Positions 23,881-32,615 of a stretch of DNA of 56,397 nt are shown here, piece by piece (the first letter of the stretch is position 1; each line of letters begins with the position of its first letter). Under the pieces are notes generated by a model that did not search any database, was not told where the DNA came from, and saw only the letters and a list, made by a program, of their open reading frames with translations. Location: positions 1-56,397 of the forward strand of contig NZ_SSMZ01000171.1 of NCBI RefSeq assembly GCF_004799395.1, in the 5' to 3' direction. Source of the stretch: Phenylobacterium sp. Its GTDB lineage: Bacteria; Pseudomonadota; Alphaproteobacteria; Caulobacterales; Caulobacteraceae. A program made the translations under genes and the position numbers.

Positions 23881-24816
23881 ATGATCGACAGACGGATCGT
23901 GACGGCGGGCCTGATCGGGCTCGGCGCTGCGCCAGCCTTCGCGGCCGGCAAGCGTGGAGTGATCGAAGGCGCCCCGACCTGGAGCGAGTCGGCGATGGTG
24001 CTCTACTTCGATCCGGAGCTGAAGAACGGCCTGTCCTTACGCATCTCGCGCTATCCGGACGCCGACGCGACGTGGGTCTGGCTGCATCTCCTGGTCGACG
24101 GCGAACTCTACGCGTTCACCGACAGCCGAGCGCCCTGCTCAGCCCAGCACATCACCGCCGAACAGCCAGACGTCACCTATCCGAGCCCCGGCCTGAAGAT
24201 CAGCATCTCGCGCCTGGGGATCTCCCAAGAGATGAAGGCCATGTCGTTCAGCGCCCAGGTCAAGGCGCATCGCGGGACCAGCGGGACAGACGGCCCGGGT
24301 GACAGCCCTGTCACCGTGGAGGGTGTCTTCCATCCTGGCCCCTTGCGCGCCGGCTCGCCCAATGGCCGCTTCGAGCGCACCGGGCGGGTCGAGGCCACGG
24401 TCACCGCCGGCGGCAAGACCGTGCGGCTCTCCGGCGTCGGCAAGGCTCATGAGCAGACCCAGACCGCGCCCCGCTTCACCGCGCCCTTCACCTACGCGAT
24501 GCTGTGGAGCGCCAACGCCGGCCTCATCGGCCTCCTGAGCCCTGCGCGCGGCTATGGCGACCTGGACGCGGACGGCCAGGATACGCCCATCGAGACCTTC
24601 AAGATCGAGACGTGGGCGCCCACGCGGCGCTTCGTGGCGATCCTCAAGGATGGGCGGCGCATCGAAGGCTCGGCCGAGACCCTGCAGCGCTATGAAGTGC
24701 CGATTTACGGACGAAAATGGTACGGCCGCGTGGTCCGCGCCGACGTCGGCGGCCACCCGATGGTCGGCATGATCAACGACTGGAAGCCCGAACAGCAGCC
24801 CTACGGCCTGGCCTAG
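23881..24816 (+). CDS. Protein of uncertain family, possibly lipocalin-like (CrtC/AttH-type fold)
   Basis: I do not firmly recognise this 311-residue protein. It starts with a hydrophobic signal-like segment (TAGLIGLGAAPAFAAG). Strands such as WSESAMVLYFD, GLSLRISRYP, ATWVWLHLLVDGELYAFTD and a central FERTGRVEATVTAGGK give an all-beta pattern resembling two-lobed lipocalin-like proteins (CrtC/AttH group). No catalytic motif is visible. GGAGG lies 7-8 nt before the ATG. It sits between a TetR regulator and an exported esterase and may bind a hydrophobic ligand handled by that operon. The family name is a guess. Confidence 0.6.
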   Translation: MIDRRIVTAGLIGLGAAPAFAAGKRGVIEGAPTWSESAMVLYFDPELKNGLSLRISRYPDADATWVWLHLLVDGELYAFTDSRAPCSAQHITAEQPDVTYPSPGLKISISRLGISQEMKAMSFSAQVKAHRGTSGTDGPGDSPVTVEGVFHPGPLRAGSPNGRFERTGRVEATVTAGGKTVRLSGVGKAHEQTQTAPRFTAPFTYAMLWSANAGLIGLLSPARGYGDLDADGQDTPIETFKIETWAPTRRFVAILKDGRRIEGSAETLQRYEVPIYGRKWYGRVVRADVGGHPMVGMINDWKPEQQPYGLA

Positions 24817-24827
24817 GAGGGACCCAT

Positions 24828-25886
24828 ATGGACCACCGAGAACTCGCCCGCCGCGACCTGCTGGCCCCGGGCCTCGCCCTACCGCTGGCCGCCGCGGCGT
24901 CCCGCGCCATCGCGGACGCGCCCGGCCCCGAAGCCGGACCCTTCGAGGTGGCCACCGTCGAGCGCATGGACCTGGTCGATCCGGACCAGGGCCGCACCAT
25001 CGCCACCCGCGCCTATTACCCAGCCAAGCCCGGCCGCTATCCGGTGATCATCTTCAGCCACGGCTTCGGCGGCTCGCTGGTGATCTTCGGCAATACGGGG
25101 AAGGTGTGGGCGAGCCATGGCTACGTGGTTCTGCACCCTACCCATGCCGACTCTCTGGCGATGATGGACCCGACGGTCCCGGCCACTGACGCCGACGTCA
25201 TGCGCCGCTTTCGCGCTGCGCGCGGCGGCGAGGGCGGCGCCGATCCGGCGCTGGCGCGAGCCTTCGTGAAGGTGCTGGATGACCCCTTCTTCATCAACAA
25301 CCGCCTGCGCGACGTGAGCTATCTGATGCACGCGCTGAAGACACCCAAAGCGGGCCTCGCCCCGGCCGTTCTGGAGCGGGCGGACACCTCGCGGATCGGG
25401 ATGAGCGGCCATTCGTTCGGCGCCTATACGACCCTGGTGATCGCGGGCTCGGCGCTAATGCCGCCAGCCGCAGCGGCCGTGCCCACAGGCTTCGCCGGCT
25501 TCCTGTCAATGAGCGGTCAGGGACCCGGCCGGATGTGGCTGACCGACGACAGCTTCAAGACCATCGCGAAGCCCTTCATGGCCACCACCGGCACCCGGGA
25601 TTTCGGCGCCGCCGGCGAGACTCCGCCCTGGCGGCTGAAGCCCTATGACCTGAGCCCGCCAGGCCGGAAATACGCCATTGTCGTCGACGGCTTCCGCCAC
25701 ACCGACTTCGACCCCGCGCCGGGCGATCCGGAGATGGGCGCGCGTGGGGCGCAACTGCGCAAGTACCAGCTGGAATTCTGGGACAGCGTGCTGAAGTCCG
25801 ACCGCGCCGCTCAGGCCTCGCTGGCCAGTCAGGCCGAGGGCTCGAAGCAGACCGATCCCGTCTGGCTGCGCGCGCGCCTGGCCTAA
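24828..25886 (+). CDS. Exported alpha/beta hydrolase (PAF-acetylhydrolase/dienelactone-hydrolase-like)
   Basis: This 352-residue alpha/beta hydrolase has a Tat-like N-terminus (LARRDLLAPGLALPLAAAA). The oxyanion strand is VIIFSHGFGGS, the nucleophile elbow is GMSGHSFGAYTT with an intact Ser, and the end of the fold carries GFRHTDFDPAPG with a likely catalytic His. The strong RBS AGGAGGG starts right after the upstream stop at 24816. The long spacing between oxyanion and elbow motifs resembles PAF-acetylhydrolase-type enzymes. Third gene of the TetR operon. Its TAA overlaps the convergent IclR stop (CTAA). Confidence 0.82.
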   Translation: MDHRELARRDLLAPGLALPLAAAASRAIADAPGPEAGPFEVATVERMDLVDPDQGRTIATRAYYPAKPGRYPVIIFSHGFGGSLVIFGNTGKVWASHGYVVLHPTHADSLAMMDPTVPATDADVMRRFRAARGGEGGADPALARAFVKVLDDPFFINNRLRDVSYLMHALKTPKAGLAPAVLERADTSRIGMSGHSFGAYTTLVIAGSALMPPAAAAVPTGFAGFLSMSGQGPGRMWLTDDSFKTIAKPFMATTGTRDFGAAGETPPWRLKPYDLSPPGRKYAIVVDGFRHTDFDPAPGDPEMGARGAQLRKYQLEFWDSVLKSDRAAQASLASQAEGSKQTDPVWLRARLA

Positions 25887-26677
25887 GACGCCGCGGGCTC
25901 GACACGCGCGCGGGCCTGTTCGAGGCCGGCGGAAATGTCTGCGGCCAGCGTCGTGACAAGCGCCAGGTACCGGCGCGTGGCTTGCGGCTCGGTCATGGTC
26001 GAGCGGTAATAGAAGAAGGCCAGCGCGCCCAGCGGCTCGCCCTCGCCCGGCTCCATCACTGGCACCGCGAAGCTGCGCGTCGCGTCGGTCCGGGGACGCT
26101 CGATGGTGGCGTAGCCGTCGCTGCGCACCTGGGCCAACAGCGCCGCAAGTTCCTCGGCCCGGTCGGGCTGAGCCAAGGCGTCGCCGGCGGCCATCAGGAC
26201 ATTCAGCACAAACTCCCGCTCCTCCTGCGAGCACCAGGCGAAATAGGCGCGCCCCACTGCGCTGCGCAGCATGCCGACCCGGCGATTGAGGAAGTTCTCA
26301 TCCCGTGAAAAGGGACTGATGTGCCGCGTCGTGAAGCGGACCAGCATGCTGTCGGTCTCGCTGGTGGCCAATGACACCTGCCATTTGTGGCGGCGCGTGA
26401 AGGCCTCCATCAGCGGCCGTGCGACGTCGACCACCAGGTCGCGGTGGCGCACGCCCGACGACAAGCGCAGCACCGCGTCGGTCAGGGCATAGCCTTCGCG
26501 CCGCGAAATGCGCACGACGTAGCCGCCCTCGATCAGCGTCTCCAGCAGCCGCACCAGCGAGGACTTCGGCAGGCCCGTGAGCGTGTGCAGCGCCGACAAG
26601 GAGCTCACCCGGCTGCGGTTCATCGCCTCGAGGACCGCCAGGCCCCGGGTCAGCGACTGGACGTGGTCGTTCTCCAT
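25883..26677 (-). CDS. IclR-family transcriptional regulator
   Basis: This 264-residue protein is an IclR-type regulator: an N-terminal winged helix (SLTRGLAVLEAMNRSRVSSL, then HTLTGLPKSSLVRLLETLIE, GGYVVRISRREGYALT), then the GAF-like effector domain with RRVGMLRSAVGRAYFAWCS and TRSFAVPVMEPGEGEPLGAL. It resembles the MhpR-like subgroup that responds to small aromatic or organic acids. It starts 7 nt after the APC permease stop on the same strand, so permease and regulator form one transcript, and it may also act on the divergent aminotransferase promoter. The effector is unknown. Confidence 0.9.
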   Translation of the reverse strand: MENDHVQSLTRGLAVLEAMNRSRVSSLSALHTLTGLPKSSLVRLLETLIEGGYVVRISRREGYALTDAVLRLSSGVRHRDLVVDVARPLMEAFTRRHKWQVSLATSETDSMLVRFTTRHISPFSRDENFLNRRVGMLRSAVGRAYFAWCSQEEREFVLNVLMAAGDALAQPDRAEELAALLAQVRSDGYATIERPRTDATRSFAVPVMEPGEGEPLGALAFFYYRSTMTEPQATRRYLALVTTLAADISAGLEQARARVEPAAS

Positions 26678-26684
26678 GGACGCC

Positions 26685-28067
26685 TCATGCCGCGGCGCTG
26701 CGGTGGCCTCGCCGCAGGAGGAAGTAGGCCACCGAGAGCAGGATCAGCCAGGGCACGCCGACGATCCACGAAATGTTCCAGAACTCGGTGTCGAGTCCCA
26801 TGGTGACCAGGATGCCCGCCAGCAGGATCAGGCCCGCGATCTGCATCACCGGGAAGAACGGCATGCGCACCGGCAGCTCCTCCGGCTTGTGACGGCGGCG
26901 GAACGCCAGGTGGCTCACCAGGATCGTCATCCAGGTGAAGATCGCCCCGAAGGTCGCGACGCCAAAGAGATCATTATAGGCCAGAGGCGTGAACTTGGAG
27001 AGCGCGGCGGCCGCCAGGATCGCCACGCCAGAGACCGCGATCGCCGCGGTCGGCGCGCCGGCCGTGCTGAGGACTCCCAGGCGCCTCGGCGCATAGTCGC
27101 CGCGCGACAGCGAGAACAGCATCCGGCCCGCCAGATAGGTGTTGGCGTTCATGCTGGAGAGCGCCGCGGTCAGCACCACGAAGTTCATCACCGCCGCGGC
27201 GTAGGGCACGCCGGTGTGGGCGAAGACCTTCACGAAGGGGCTCTGCCCGACGATCTTCGCGCCGGTCTCGGTCCAGGGGATGAAGCTGACCACGATGGTG
27301 AGCGCCAGCAGGTAGAAGAGGCCGAGCCTCAGCGCCATGGAGCGCAGCGCCGCCGGAATCGCCGCCTTCGGGTCCGGCGTCTCGGCGGACGTCACCGCGA
27401 TCAGCTCGATGCCGGTGAAGGAGAAGATCCCCATGATCACCCCCATCCAGATCCCCCTCAGCCCGTGCGGCGCGAAGCCGCCCGGCAGGCCGGTCAGGTT
27501 GTGGAAACCCACCGCCGGTTGGCCGGCGCCCAGGATCGCTGCGCCGCCCATGACGATGAACAGCAGGATGGCGGTGACCTTGATGGTCGCGAACCAGTAC
27601 TCGAAGGTCCCGAAATTCTTCACCGAGCGGGAATTGATGAAGACGATGCCGATGGCGAATGCGATCGCCCAGACCCAGACCGGAATCCCAGGAAGCCAGA
27701 AGGCCATGTAGGTTCCGGCCGCTACGGCCTCGCCGCCGATGGCGATCACCTGGGCGAACCAGTAGGTGTAGCGGACCAGGAAGCCGATCCAGGGACTGAG
27801 ATAGGTCTCGGCATAGACCCCGAAAGAGCCGGCCGCCGGATGCATCACCGCCATCTCCGAGAGGCTGAGCACGATGACCACGGCGATGAAGGCGGCGATG
27901 GCGTAGCTGACGATCACCGCCGGTCCGGCGTAGCCGATGGCGATGCCGGAGCCCATGAAGAGGCCCGTACCGATCGCGCCGCCCAGTCCGATCATGGTGA
28001 TCTGGGCGCGAGTCAGGCCCTTGCTCAGCCCGGCCTCGCGCTCGATGATCGCGTCTTCGTCGTCCAA
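26685..28067 (-). CDS. APC-superfamily amino acid permease
   Basis: This 460-residue permease has 12 predicted membrane helices. The first is the signature IGLGGAIGTGLFMGSG, followed by PAAGSFGVYAETYLSPWIGF and the consensus GIFSFTGIELIAVTSAE in helix 6, typical of the AAT family of amino acid/proton symporters. It imports an amino acid or related amine; specificity cannot be read. The start is a TTG at 28067 because no ATG occurs near the conserved N-terminus; a GGGGG stretch lies about 8 nt upstream. It is divergent from a PLP enzyme, which with the IclR regulator suggests an amino acid utilisation locus. Confidence 0.9.
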   Translation of the reverse strand: MDDEDAIIEREAGLSKGLTRAQITMIGLGGAIGTGLFMGSGIAIGYAGPAVIVSYAIAAFIAVVIVLSLSEMAVMHPAAGSFGVYAETYLSPWIGFLVRYTYWFAQVIAIGGEAVAAGTYMAFWLPGIPVWVWAIAFAIGIVFINSRSVKNFGTFEYWFATIKVTAILLFIVMGGAAILGAGQPAVGFHNLTGLPGGFAPHGLRGIWMGVIMGIFSFTGIELIAVTSAETPDPKAAIPAALRSMALRLGLFYLLALTIVVSFIPWTETGAKIVGQSPFVKVFAHTGVPYAAAVMNFVVLTAALSSMNANTYLAGRMLFSLSRGDYAPRRLGVLSTAGAPTAAIAVSGVAILAAAALSKFTPLAYNDLFGVATFGAIFTWMTILVSHLAFRRRHKPEELPVRMPFFPVMQIAGLILLAGILVTMGLDTEFWNISWIVGVPWLILLSVAYFLLRRGHRSAAA

Positions 28068-28140
28068 CGCCTAAGCCCCCGGAAACACCCCACCTCATGA
28101 ACGCAGGATTCCACACGCGCACAAGAGCGGGCGCCGGGGC

Positions 28141-29286
28141 GTGAGCGCCGACTGGACGGCCTTCCGCGCGCTCTTCCCGACCCTCGGGACGAAGGCCTAT
28201 CTGGCCAGCGGCTCCTACGGCCTGTTGGGCGCGCCGGTCGAGGCGGCGATCCGGCAATATATGGACGACCGGCTGGAGAAGGGCGCCGACTGGGGTGGCT
28301 GGACAGCCAAGGCCGACGCCGTGCGCGACGGCATGGCGGCCCTGCTGAACGCCGGCTCCGACGAGATCGCCGTGACCGCCTCTGCGTCCGCCGGGATCAA
28401 CGCGCTCGCCAGCGCGGTGGATTTCTCAGGGCCTCGCAACAAGGTGGTGGTGTCCAACTTCGAGTTCCCCACTGGCGCCCAGATCTGGCACGCCCAGGAA
28501 CGCCGCGGCGCCGTCGTCGAGCATGTGCCCGAAGGCCCCGATGGCGGCGTTCCGCTCGAGCATTTCGAACGCGCCATCGATGAGCGCACGAGGCTCGTCC
28601 AGGTCACCCACGTCTGCTACCGCAATGGCCAGCGGCTGGACGTGGCCGGCGTGGTCGAGATCGCCCGCCGGCATGGCGCGCTTGTGCTGCTGGACTGCTT
28701 CCAGTCGGTGGGCGCGGTCGACATCGACGTGAAGGCGCTGGGCGTTGATTTCGCGGTCGGCGGGATGCTCAAGTACCTGCTGGGGGCTGCGGGGATCGGC
28801 TTCCTCTATGTGGATCGCGCGCGCATCGCCGAGTTAGTCCCAACCGTCGGCGGCTGGTTCGCCCAGGCCGACACCAACGCCATGGACATCTTCGCCAACG
28901 ATCCGGCGCCGAGCGCCGCGCGCTTCCAGGCGGGCACGCCGCCGGTGATGAACGCCTACGCCGCCGAGGCCGGCATAGGCTTGATCCGCGAACGCGGCGT
29001 TGCGGCCATCGAAGCCCGCATCCGCGAGATCACCGGCGAGGCGATGGACCGGCTGGCCGAGGCCGGCTGCAGGCTCGCCACGCCGCGCGACGACGCCCGG
29101 CGCGGGCCGCAGGTGGCGATCCGCGCCACCGACGCCGCGGCGCTCACCGACCGTCTGGCCGAGCGAGGCGTCATCGCCTCCTGGCGCGACGGCAACGTGC
29201 GCACGATGTTCCACGCCTACAACGACGCCTCCGATGTGGGCGCCCTGATCGAAGCCCTGGCGGCCAACCGGGAACTGCTGGCCTGA
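28141..29286 (+). CDS. PLP-dependent aminotransferase class V / isopenicillin-N-epimerase-like enzyme
   Basis: This 381-residue fold-type I PLP enzyme of class V shows the cofactor-binding pattern: ASASAGINAL near residue 80, LVLLDCFQSVGAVDIDV (Asp185 for the pyridine nitrogen) and VGGMLKYLLGA, where Lys211 should form the Schiff base. Relatives include cysteine desulfurase-like, kynureninase-like and isopenicillin-N-epimerase-like proteins; the exact reaction is not clear. The start is GTG at 28141. The gene is divergent from the APC permease with only 73 bp between them and precedes an amidohydrolase, so it may act on the amino acid imported by the permease. Confidence 0.85.
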   Translation: MSADWTAFRALFPTLGTKAYLASGSYGLLGAPVEAAIRQYMDDRLEKGADWGGWTAKADAVRDGMAALLNAGSDEIAVTASASAGINALASAVDFSGPRNKVVVSNFEFPTGAQIWHAQERRGAVVEHVPEGPDGGVPLEHFERAIDERTRLVQVTHVCYRNGQRLDVAGVVEIARRHGALVLLDCFQSVGAVDIDVKALGVDFAVGGMLKYLLGAAGIGFLYVDRARIAELVPTVGGWFAQADTNAMDIFANDPAPSAARFQAGTPPVMNAYAAEAGIGLIRERGVAAIEARIREITGEAMDRLAEAGCRLATPRDDARRGPQVAIRATDAAALTDRLAERGVIASWRDGNVRTMFHAYNDASDVGALIEALAANRELLA

Positions 29287-29357
29287 CGTCCGCAGACGGA
29301 TAAGGTGCCACCCGGGGATGGCCGCAGATCGCGGTCTTTGGTTTCGGGGATTTACAC

Positions 29358-30704
29358 ATGAGACGAGCAGCGCTTCTGGCGGCCTGCGCTTTCGGCCTGA
29401 CGATCGCGCCGTTGAGCGCGCGGGCCGAGGCCTGGGCCATCGAGCATGTCACCCTGATCGACGGGACCGGCCACGCGCCGCAGCCAGACATGACGGTGAC
29501 CGTCGACGGCGACAAGATCACCGCCGTCACCCCCAGCGCCCTCGCCAAGGCGCCCAAGGGCAAGGTCGTCGACGGCCGCGGCAAATTTCTGATGCCGGGC
29601 CTGATGGACGTCCACATCCACCTGCATGGCGGCGTCGACCAGAAGACCGACACCGTGGAAAGCCGCACCCAGACGCTCGCGGGATTCCTCTATTCCGGCG
29701 TCACCACCGTCTATGACGCCGGCAACCAGACCGACATCATCCTGCCGCTGCGCGCCGCCGAGCGGGCCGGCAAGATCGCTTCGCCGCGCATCTTCGCCAC
29801 CGGCAACCTGATCACCTATCCGGGCAGCCACGGCACGGGCATGGCCGTGAACATCCAGGATTTCGAGAAGGACAAGGACAAGCTCGACAAGCACATCGCC
29901 GAGCAACAGCCGGACGTCGTGAAACTGACCCTCGAGGAAGAGGGCTGGGGCGCGCGGCCGATGATCACCCTGATGCCCGAGCCGCTGCTCCGGGACATCA
30001 TCCGCTACTACAACCTCCATGGCATCCGCACGACGATCCACGTGTCGTCGGAACTGCGCGCCGAAGAGGCGATCTTCGCCGGGACCGACAGCCTGGCCCA
30101 CCCGGTGATCCAGGGCCCGGTCAGCGACAGCTTCGTCAAGCTGATGGGCGCCAAGAAAATCCCCTTCGCATCGACGCTGACCATCGGCGAGAACTACAGC
30201 CGCCTGGCCGAGCACCCCGAATACCTCGACCAGCCGCTCTATGCGGCGACCTTCAGCCCGGCCGACCGCCAGACCCTGAAGACCAAGACCCGCGCCGAAT
30301 ATCAGGCCCGCATGTGGACCGCCTGGATGAAGCTGATGACCCCGGTGGCCGAGGAGAACATCCGCAAGGTCTGGGCGGCCGGCGGCGTCGTGGCCCTGGG
30401 CACCGACCAGTCGAGCGGTCCGGCCTCGCAGCGCGAGCTGGAGCTGCTGGTCCAGGCCGGCCTCAAGCCCTTCGACGTGCTCACCATCGCCACCCACAAC
30501 GGCGCGGTGTTGCTGGGCAAGGCCGATCAGCTAGGCTCCGTCGAGCCCGGCAAGCTCGCCGACCTGCTCCTGCTCAACGCTGACCCGAGCGCCGATATCG
30601 AGAACGTCAAGAAGATCGCCTTCGTCATGAAGGGCGGGCAGATCATCGACGAGAGCAAGCTGCCCCTCGCCGGCGGCCCGCAGAAGCGGCGGTTCACACC
30701 CTAG
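29358..30704 (+). CDS. Exported amidohydrolase-family protein (imidazolonepropionase/prolidase-like)
   Basis: This 448-residue protein has a signal peptide (LLAACAFGLTIAPLSARA) and the amidohydrolase TIM-barrel fold. The metal-binding HxH is in DVHIHLHGG (His86, His88), a barrel strand reads TVYDAGN, a His-containing strand reads IHVSSELRAEEAI, and the final Asp lies in VVALGTDQSSGP. The N- and C-terminal beta-sandwich is present (HVTLIDGTG and GSVEPGKLADLLLLNADP), as in imidazolonepropionase-type enzymes. It likely hydrolyses an amide or cyclic amide in the periplasm. It follows the aminotransferase by 71 nt. Its stop overlaps the convergent cupin gene as CTAG. Confidence 0.87.
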   Translation: MRRAALLAACAFGLTIAPLSARAEAWAIEHVTLIDGTGHAPQPDMTVTVDGDKITAVTPSALAKAPKGKVVDGRGKFLMPGLMDVHIHLHGGVDQKTDTVESRTQTLAGFLYSGVTTVYDAGNQTDIILPLRAAERAGKIASPRIFATGNLITYPGSHGTGMAVNIQDFEKDKDKLDKHIAEQQPDVVKLTLEEEGWGARPMITLMPEPLLRDIIRYYNLHGIRTTIHVSSELRAEEAIFAGTDSLAHPVIQGPVSDSFVKLMGAKKIPFASTLTIGENYSRLAEHPEYLDQPLYAATFSPADRQTLKTKTRAEYQARMWTAWMKLMTPVAEENIRKVWAAGGVVALGTDQSSGPASQRELELLVQAGLKPFDVLTIATHNGAVLLGKADQLGSVEPGKLADLLLLNADPSADIENVKKIAFVMKGGQIIDESKLPLAGGPQKRRFTP

Positions 30705-31762
30705 TTGGCGGAGACGCCCGCCGGCAGCATCACTTCCAAGAGCTGGAGATCATCCGACGCCTCGCTGAGCCCCCACGCCTCACCAGCTGGAATGATGAAG
30801 GCGTCGGCGGGGCCGAGCGCGTGCACGCCGCCGTGCTCGAGCGTCGCTGCGCCCTCCAGGACGAAGCCGAAGAGGAACTCCGCATCGTGCGGCGGAGCGG
30901 TGAAGCCGCGCGCCGACGCCGGGCGGATCACGCGGACGTCCGCCAGGCCCCGCGTGGCGTCAGCCATGCCGCTTTCGCGGGCCTCGAAGCCGGTCGCGCC
31001 GAGCGGCGTCCAGGGGGTATCCGACGCGACGCTGTGCAGAAACCGCTGGCCGCCGAAGTCCCGGTCGGGCCGTAGCGCCGCCGTCGGCAGGTCCATGCCG
31101 TGGTCGGCCAGCGTCTCATGCAGGGCCGGACAGCCGATCTCCACCACCTCGAAGCCCGGCGAACTTTCCAGCACCCGGTGGCGGATGCACGGCGGCTGCA
31201 GCACACAGTCGCCGGCCTGCATCAGGAACGGCGGGCCCTGGTCCTCGTAGACCAGCCTGGCCCAGCCGCGCCGGCAAAAGATCATCTGGAAGCGGACCTT
31301 GTGGAAATGCACCCAGTCGGCCACCGGCCCACCGTCGGGGATGGCGATGTGCGAGGCGATGAACCGTCCGCCCAGGCGACCGGGGATCAGGTCGCGGTAG
31401 AGCATGCCGGCGCGTCCCGCGCCCGCCTCCGGGCTGTCGGCCTGACGGGTCAGCACGAACTCGGTCTTGAGCGGCGGGATCTCCACCGGAGGGTCCGCAT
31501 CCACGAACTCGATCCGGGTGCCGTTGGGCGCGGTCAGGACGGACGGATCGGGCCGCGGCTGCGCCGCCAGCCGGATCGCGCCGGGATCGCCATTGCCCGG
31601 CGCCAGCCGCAACCTCAGGCCATGGCCGGAGATCACGGCCACCTTCGGATCGTCGGCCGGGAAGATAGTCTCCACCCGAAAGCCCAACTCGTCGGTGAAG
31701 AAGGCCAGGGTGGGGCTAAGGTCCGCGCAGGGTAGCTGAACCTCGGCGGGTCCCCACTTCAT
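30701..31762 (-). CDS. Fusion of a glyoxalase-like VOC domain with a bicupin
   Basis: This 353-residue protein combines two folds. Residues 1 to about 110 look like a VOC/glyoxalase domain (MKWGPAEVQLPCADLSPTLA, FFTDELGFRVE). Residues about 140-240 form one cupin (VHFHKVRFQMIFCRRGWARL, PCIRHRV) and about 255-345 a second (FLFGFVLEGAATLEHGG, FIIPAGEAWGL). The first cupin keeps HFH, while the second lacks the usual His pair. Such fusions suggest a metal-dependent dioxygenase or isomerase for a small hydroxylated compound; the reaction is unknown. ATG at 31762 follows GAGGAG at about 9-nt spacing. It is probably co-transcribed with the SbsA-type gene upstream. Confidence 0.75.
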   Translation of the reverse strand: MKWGPAEVQLPCADLSPTLAFFTDELGFRVETIFPADDPKVAVISGHGLRLRLAPGNGDPGAIRLAAQPRPDPSVLTAPNGTRIEFVDADPPVEIPPLKTEFVLTRQADSPEAGAGRAGMLYRDLIPGRLGGRFIASHIAIPDGGPVADWVHFHKVRFQMIFCRRGWARLVYEDQGPPFLMQAGDCVLQPPCIRHRVLESSPGFEVVEIGCPALHETLADHGMDLPTAALRPDRDFGGQRFLHSVASDTPWTPLGATGFEARESGMADATRGLADVRVIRPASARGFTAPPHDAEFLFGFVLEGAATLEHGGVHALGPADAFIIPAGEAWGLSEASDDLQLLEVMLPAGVSAN

Positions 31763-31788
31763 TCGACGCTCTCCTCTAAGTCCGCGGC

Positions 31789-32460
31789 CTAGCCGCCCGC
31801 CGTCGTAGGCCCGCTCGAACAATCAAGCGGCCGACGCTGGCGAATCTGGCGTGCGGTGTCTTCGTCCGCGGCCATCGCTTCACAGACAGAGGTAATCGCC
31901 GGGCCGGTTGAGGTCGAGAAGTTCAGCCGATAGGCCTCTGAAGGCAGACCGGCCAGGCTCACGAAGCTCTTCTGGGTCGGATCCTGACTGAACCACACGC
32001 CGTATTCGACGCCGGGCGAGACGAGGCAGACCGTCCTGACGGTCTTGCGATCGTAGCTCAGCAGCATCTCCTGCACAGCGCCAGGACAGGGATTTTCAAG
32101 CGGTGGCGCCGCGGTCAGCAATCCGTCGCAGGCCATTGCCTGGTTGAAGGTCACGCGGATGACGAGCAACCCTGGCCGGACGACCGAGCCCTTGGCGGGG
32201 AAGGTGCTGACGATCCTCGGGCGCTCCAAGTGTCCGCCCATTCGGTCAGGCTCCAGGCATTTCATCTTCGCCGAGACGGTGAGTTCCGAGACCGTCCTCG
32301 ACGCGGTCACGATGAGCTCCGAAACCGATGGAGCGTCGCCTGCGCCGGGCTTTGTCGGAGCCGCTGCGATGGCGCGCTGCCCCCACGTCAGACAGAGCGC
32401 CGCCGCCAACAGCCAGGACCGGGCGGCGTCCCATGTCCCCTGCGATCGGTCTGTCGGCAT
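31789..32460 (-). CDS. Exported protein with an SbsA-type Ig-like region
   Basis: This 223-residue protein starts with a signal peptide (SWLLAAALCLTWGQRAIAAA). The mature part contains PRIVSTFPAKGSVVRPGLLV followed by VTFNQAMA, the strand pattern of the SbsA Ig-like (Big_5) domain often found in surface proteins. Six Cys in the mature part suggest disulfides. Its role is unknown. The ATG at 32460 lies next to a divergent promoter region that also serves the sulfatase gene, and the VOC-cupin gene follows 26 nt downstream. It belongs with the catabolic island by position only. Confidence 0.7.
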   Translation of the reverse strand: MPTDRSQGTWDAARSWLLAAALCLTWGQRAIAAAPTKPGAGDAPSVSELIVTASRTVSELTVSAKMKCLEPDRMGGHLERPRIVSTFPAKGSVVRPGLLVIRVTFNQAMACDGLLTAAPPLENPCPGAVQEMLLSYDRKTVRTVCLVSPGVEYGVWFSQDPTQKSFVSLAGLPSEAYRLNFSTSTGPAITSVCEAMAADEDTARQIRQRRPLDCSSGPTTAGG

Positions 32461-32501
32461 TCTAGTTGCGCCTCCCGTTCGAACCGTATCGCCGGCCCAC
32501 C

Positions 32502-32527
32502 CGCCTGCGCAATGGGACACGCAGGCG
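32502..32527. promoter_or_regulatory. 8-bp inverted repeat CGCCTGCG-N10-CGCAGGCG in the divergent promoter region
   Basis: A perfect inverted repeat with a 10-nt spacer sits about 45 nt from the start codon of the leftward gene at 32460. In that transcript it would form a stem-loop in the 5' leader; as DNA it could be an operator. Confidence 0.45.
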
Positions 32528-32540
32528 CCGACGAGGCATC

Positions 32541-32569
32541 TATCGACATTATGAGTGCCACTATATAAC
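32541..32569. promoter_or_regulatory. Divergent promoter with shared element GAGTGCCACTATATAAC (site 1)
   Basis: TCGACA (32543-32548), 15 nt, TATAAC (32564-32569) point towards the sulfatase gene. On the other strand CATAAT (32553-32548) is a -10 candidate for the leftward gene. The 17-bp element at 32553-32569 recurs with one mismatch at 36150-36166. Its core AGTGCCACT is nearly palindromic. Confidence 0.6.
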
Positions 32570-32615
32570 ATCGCTATCAGAGAGCGCCCGGCGAGGCGCA
32601 TGCGGGGAGACGACC

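Noticed and set aside
26577..28100. 507-codon plus-strand reading frame
   Set aside because: Antisense to the amino acid permease, which has clear family motifs.
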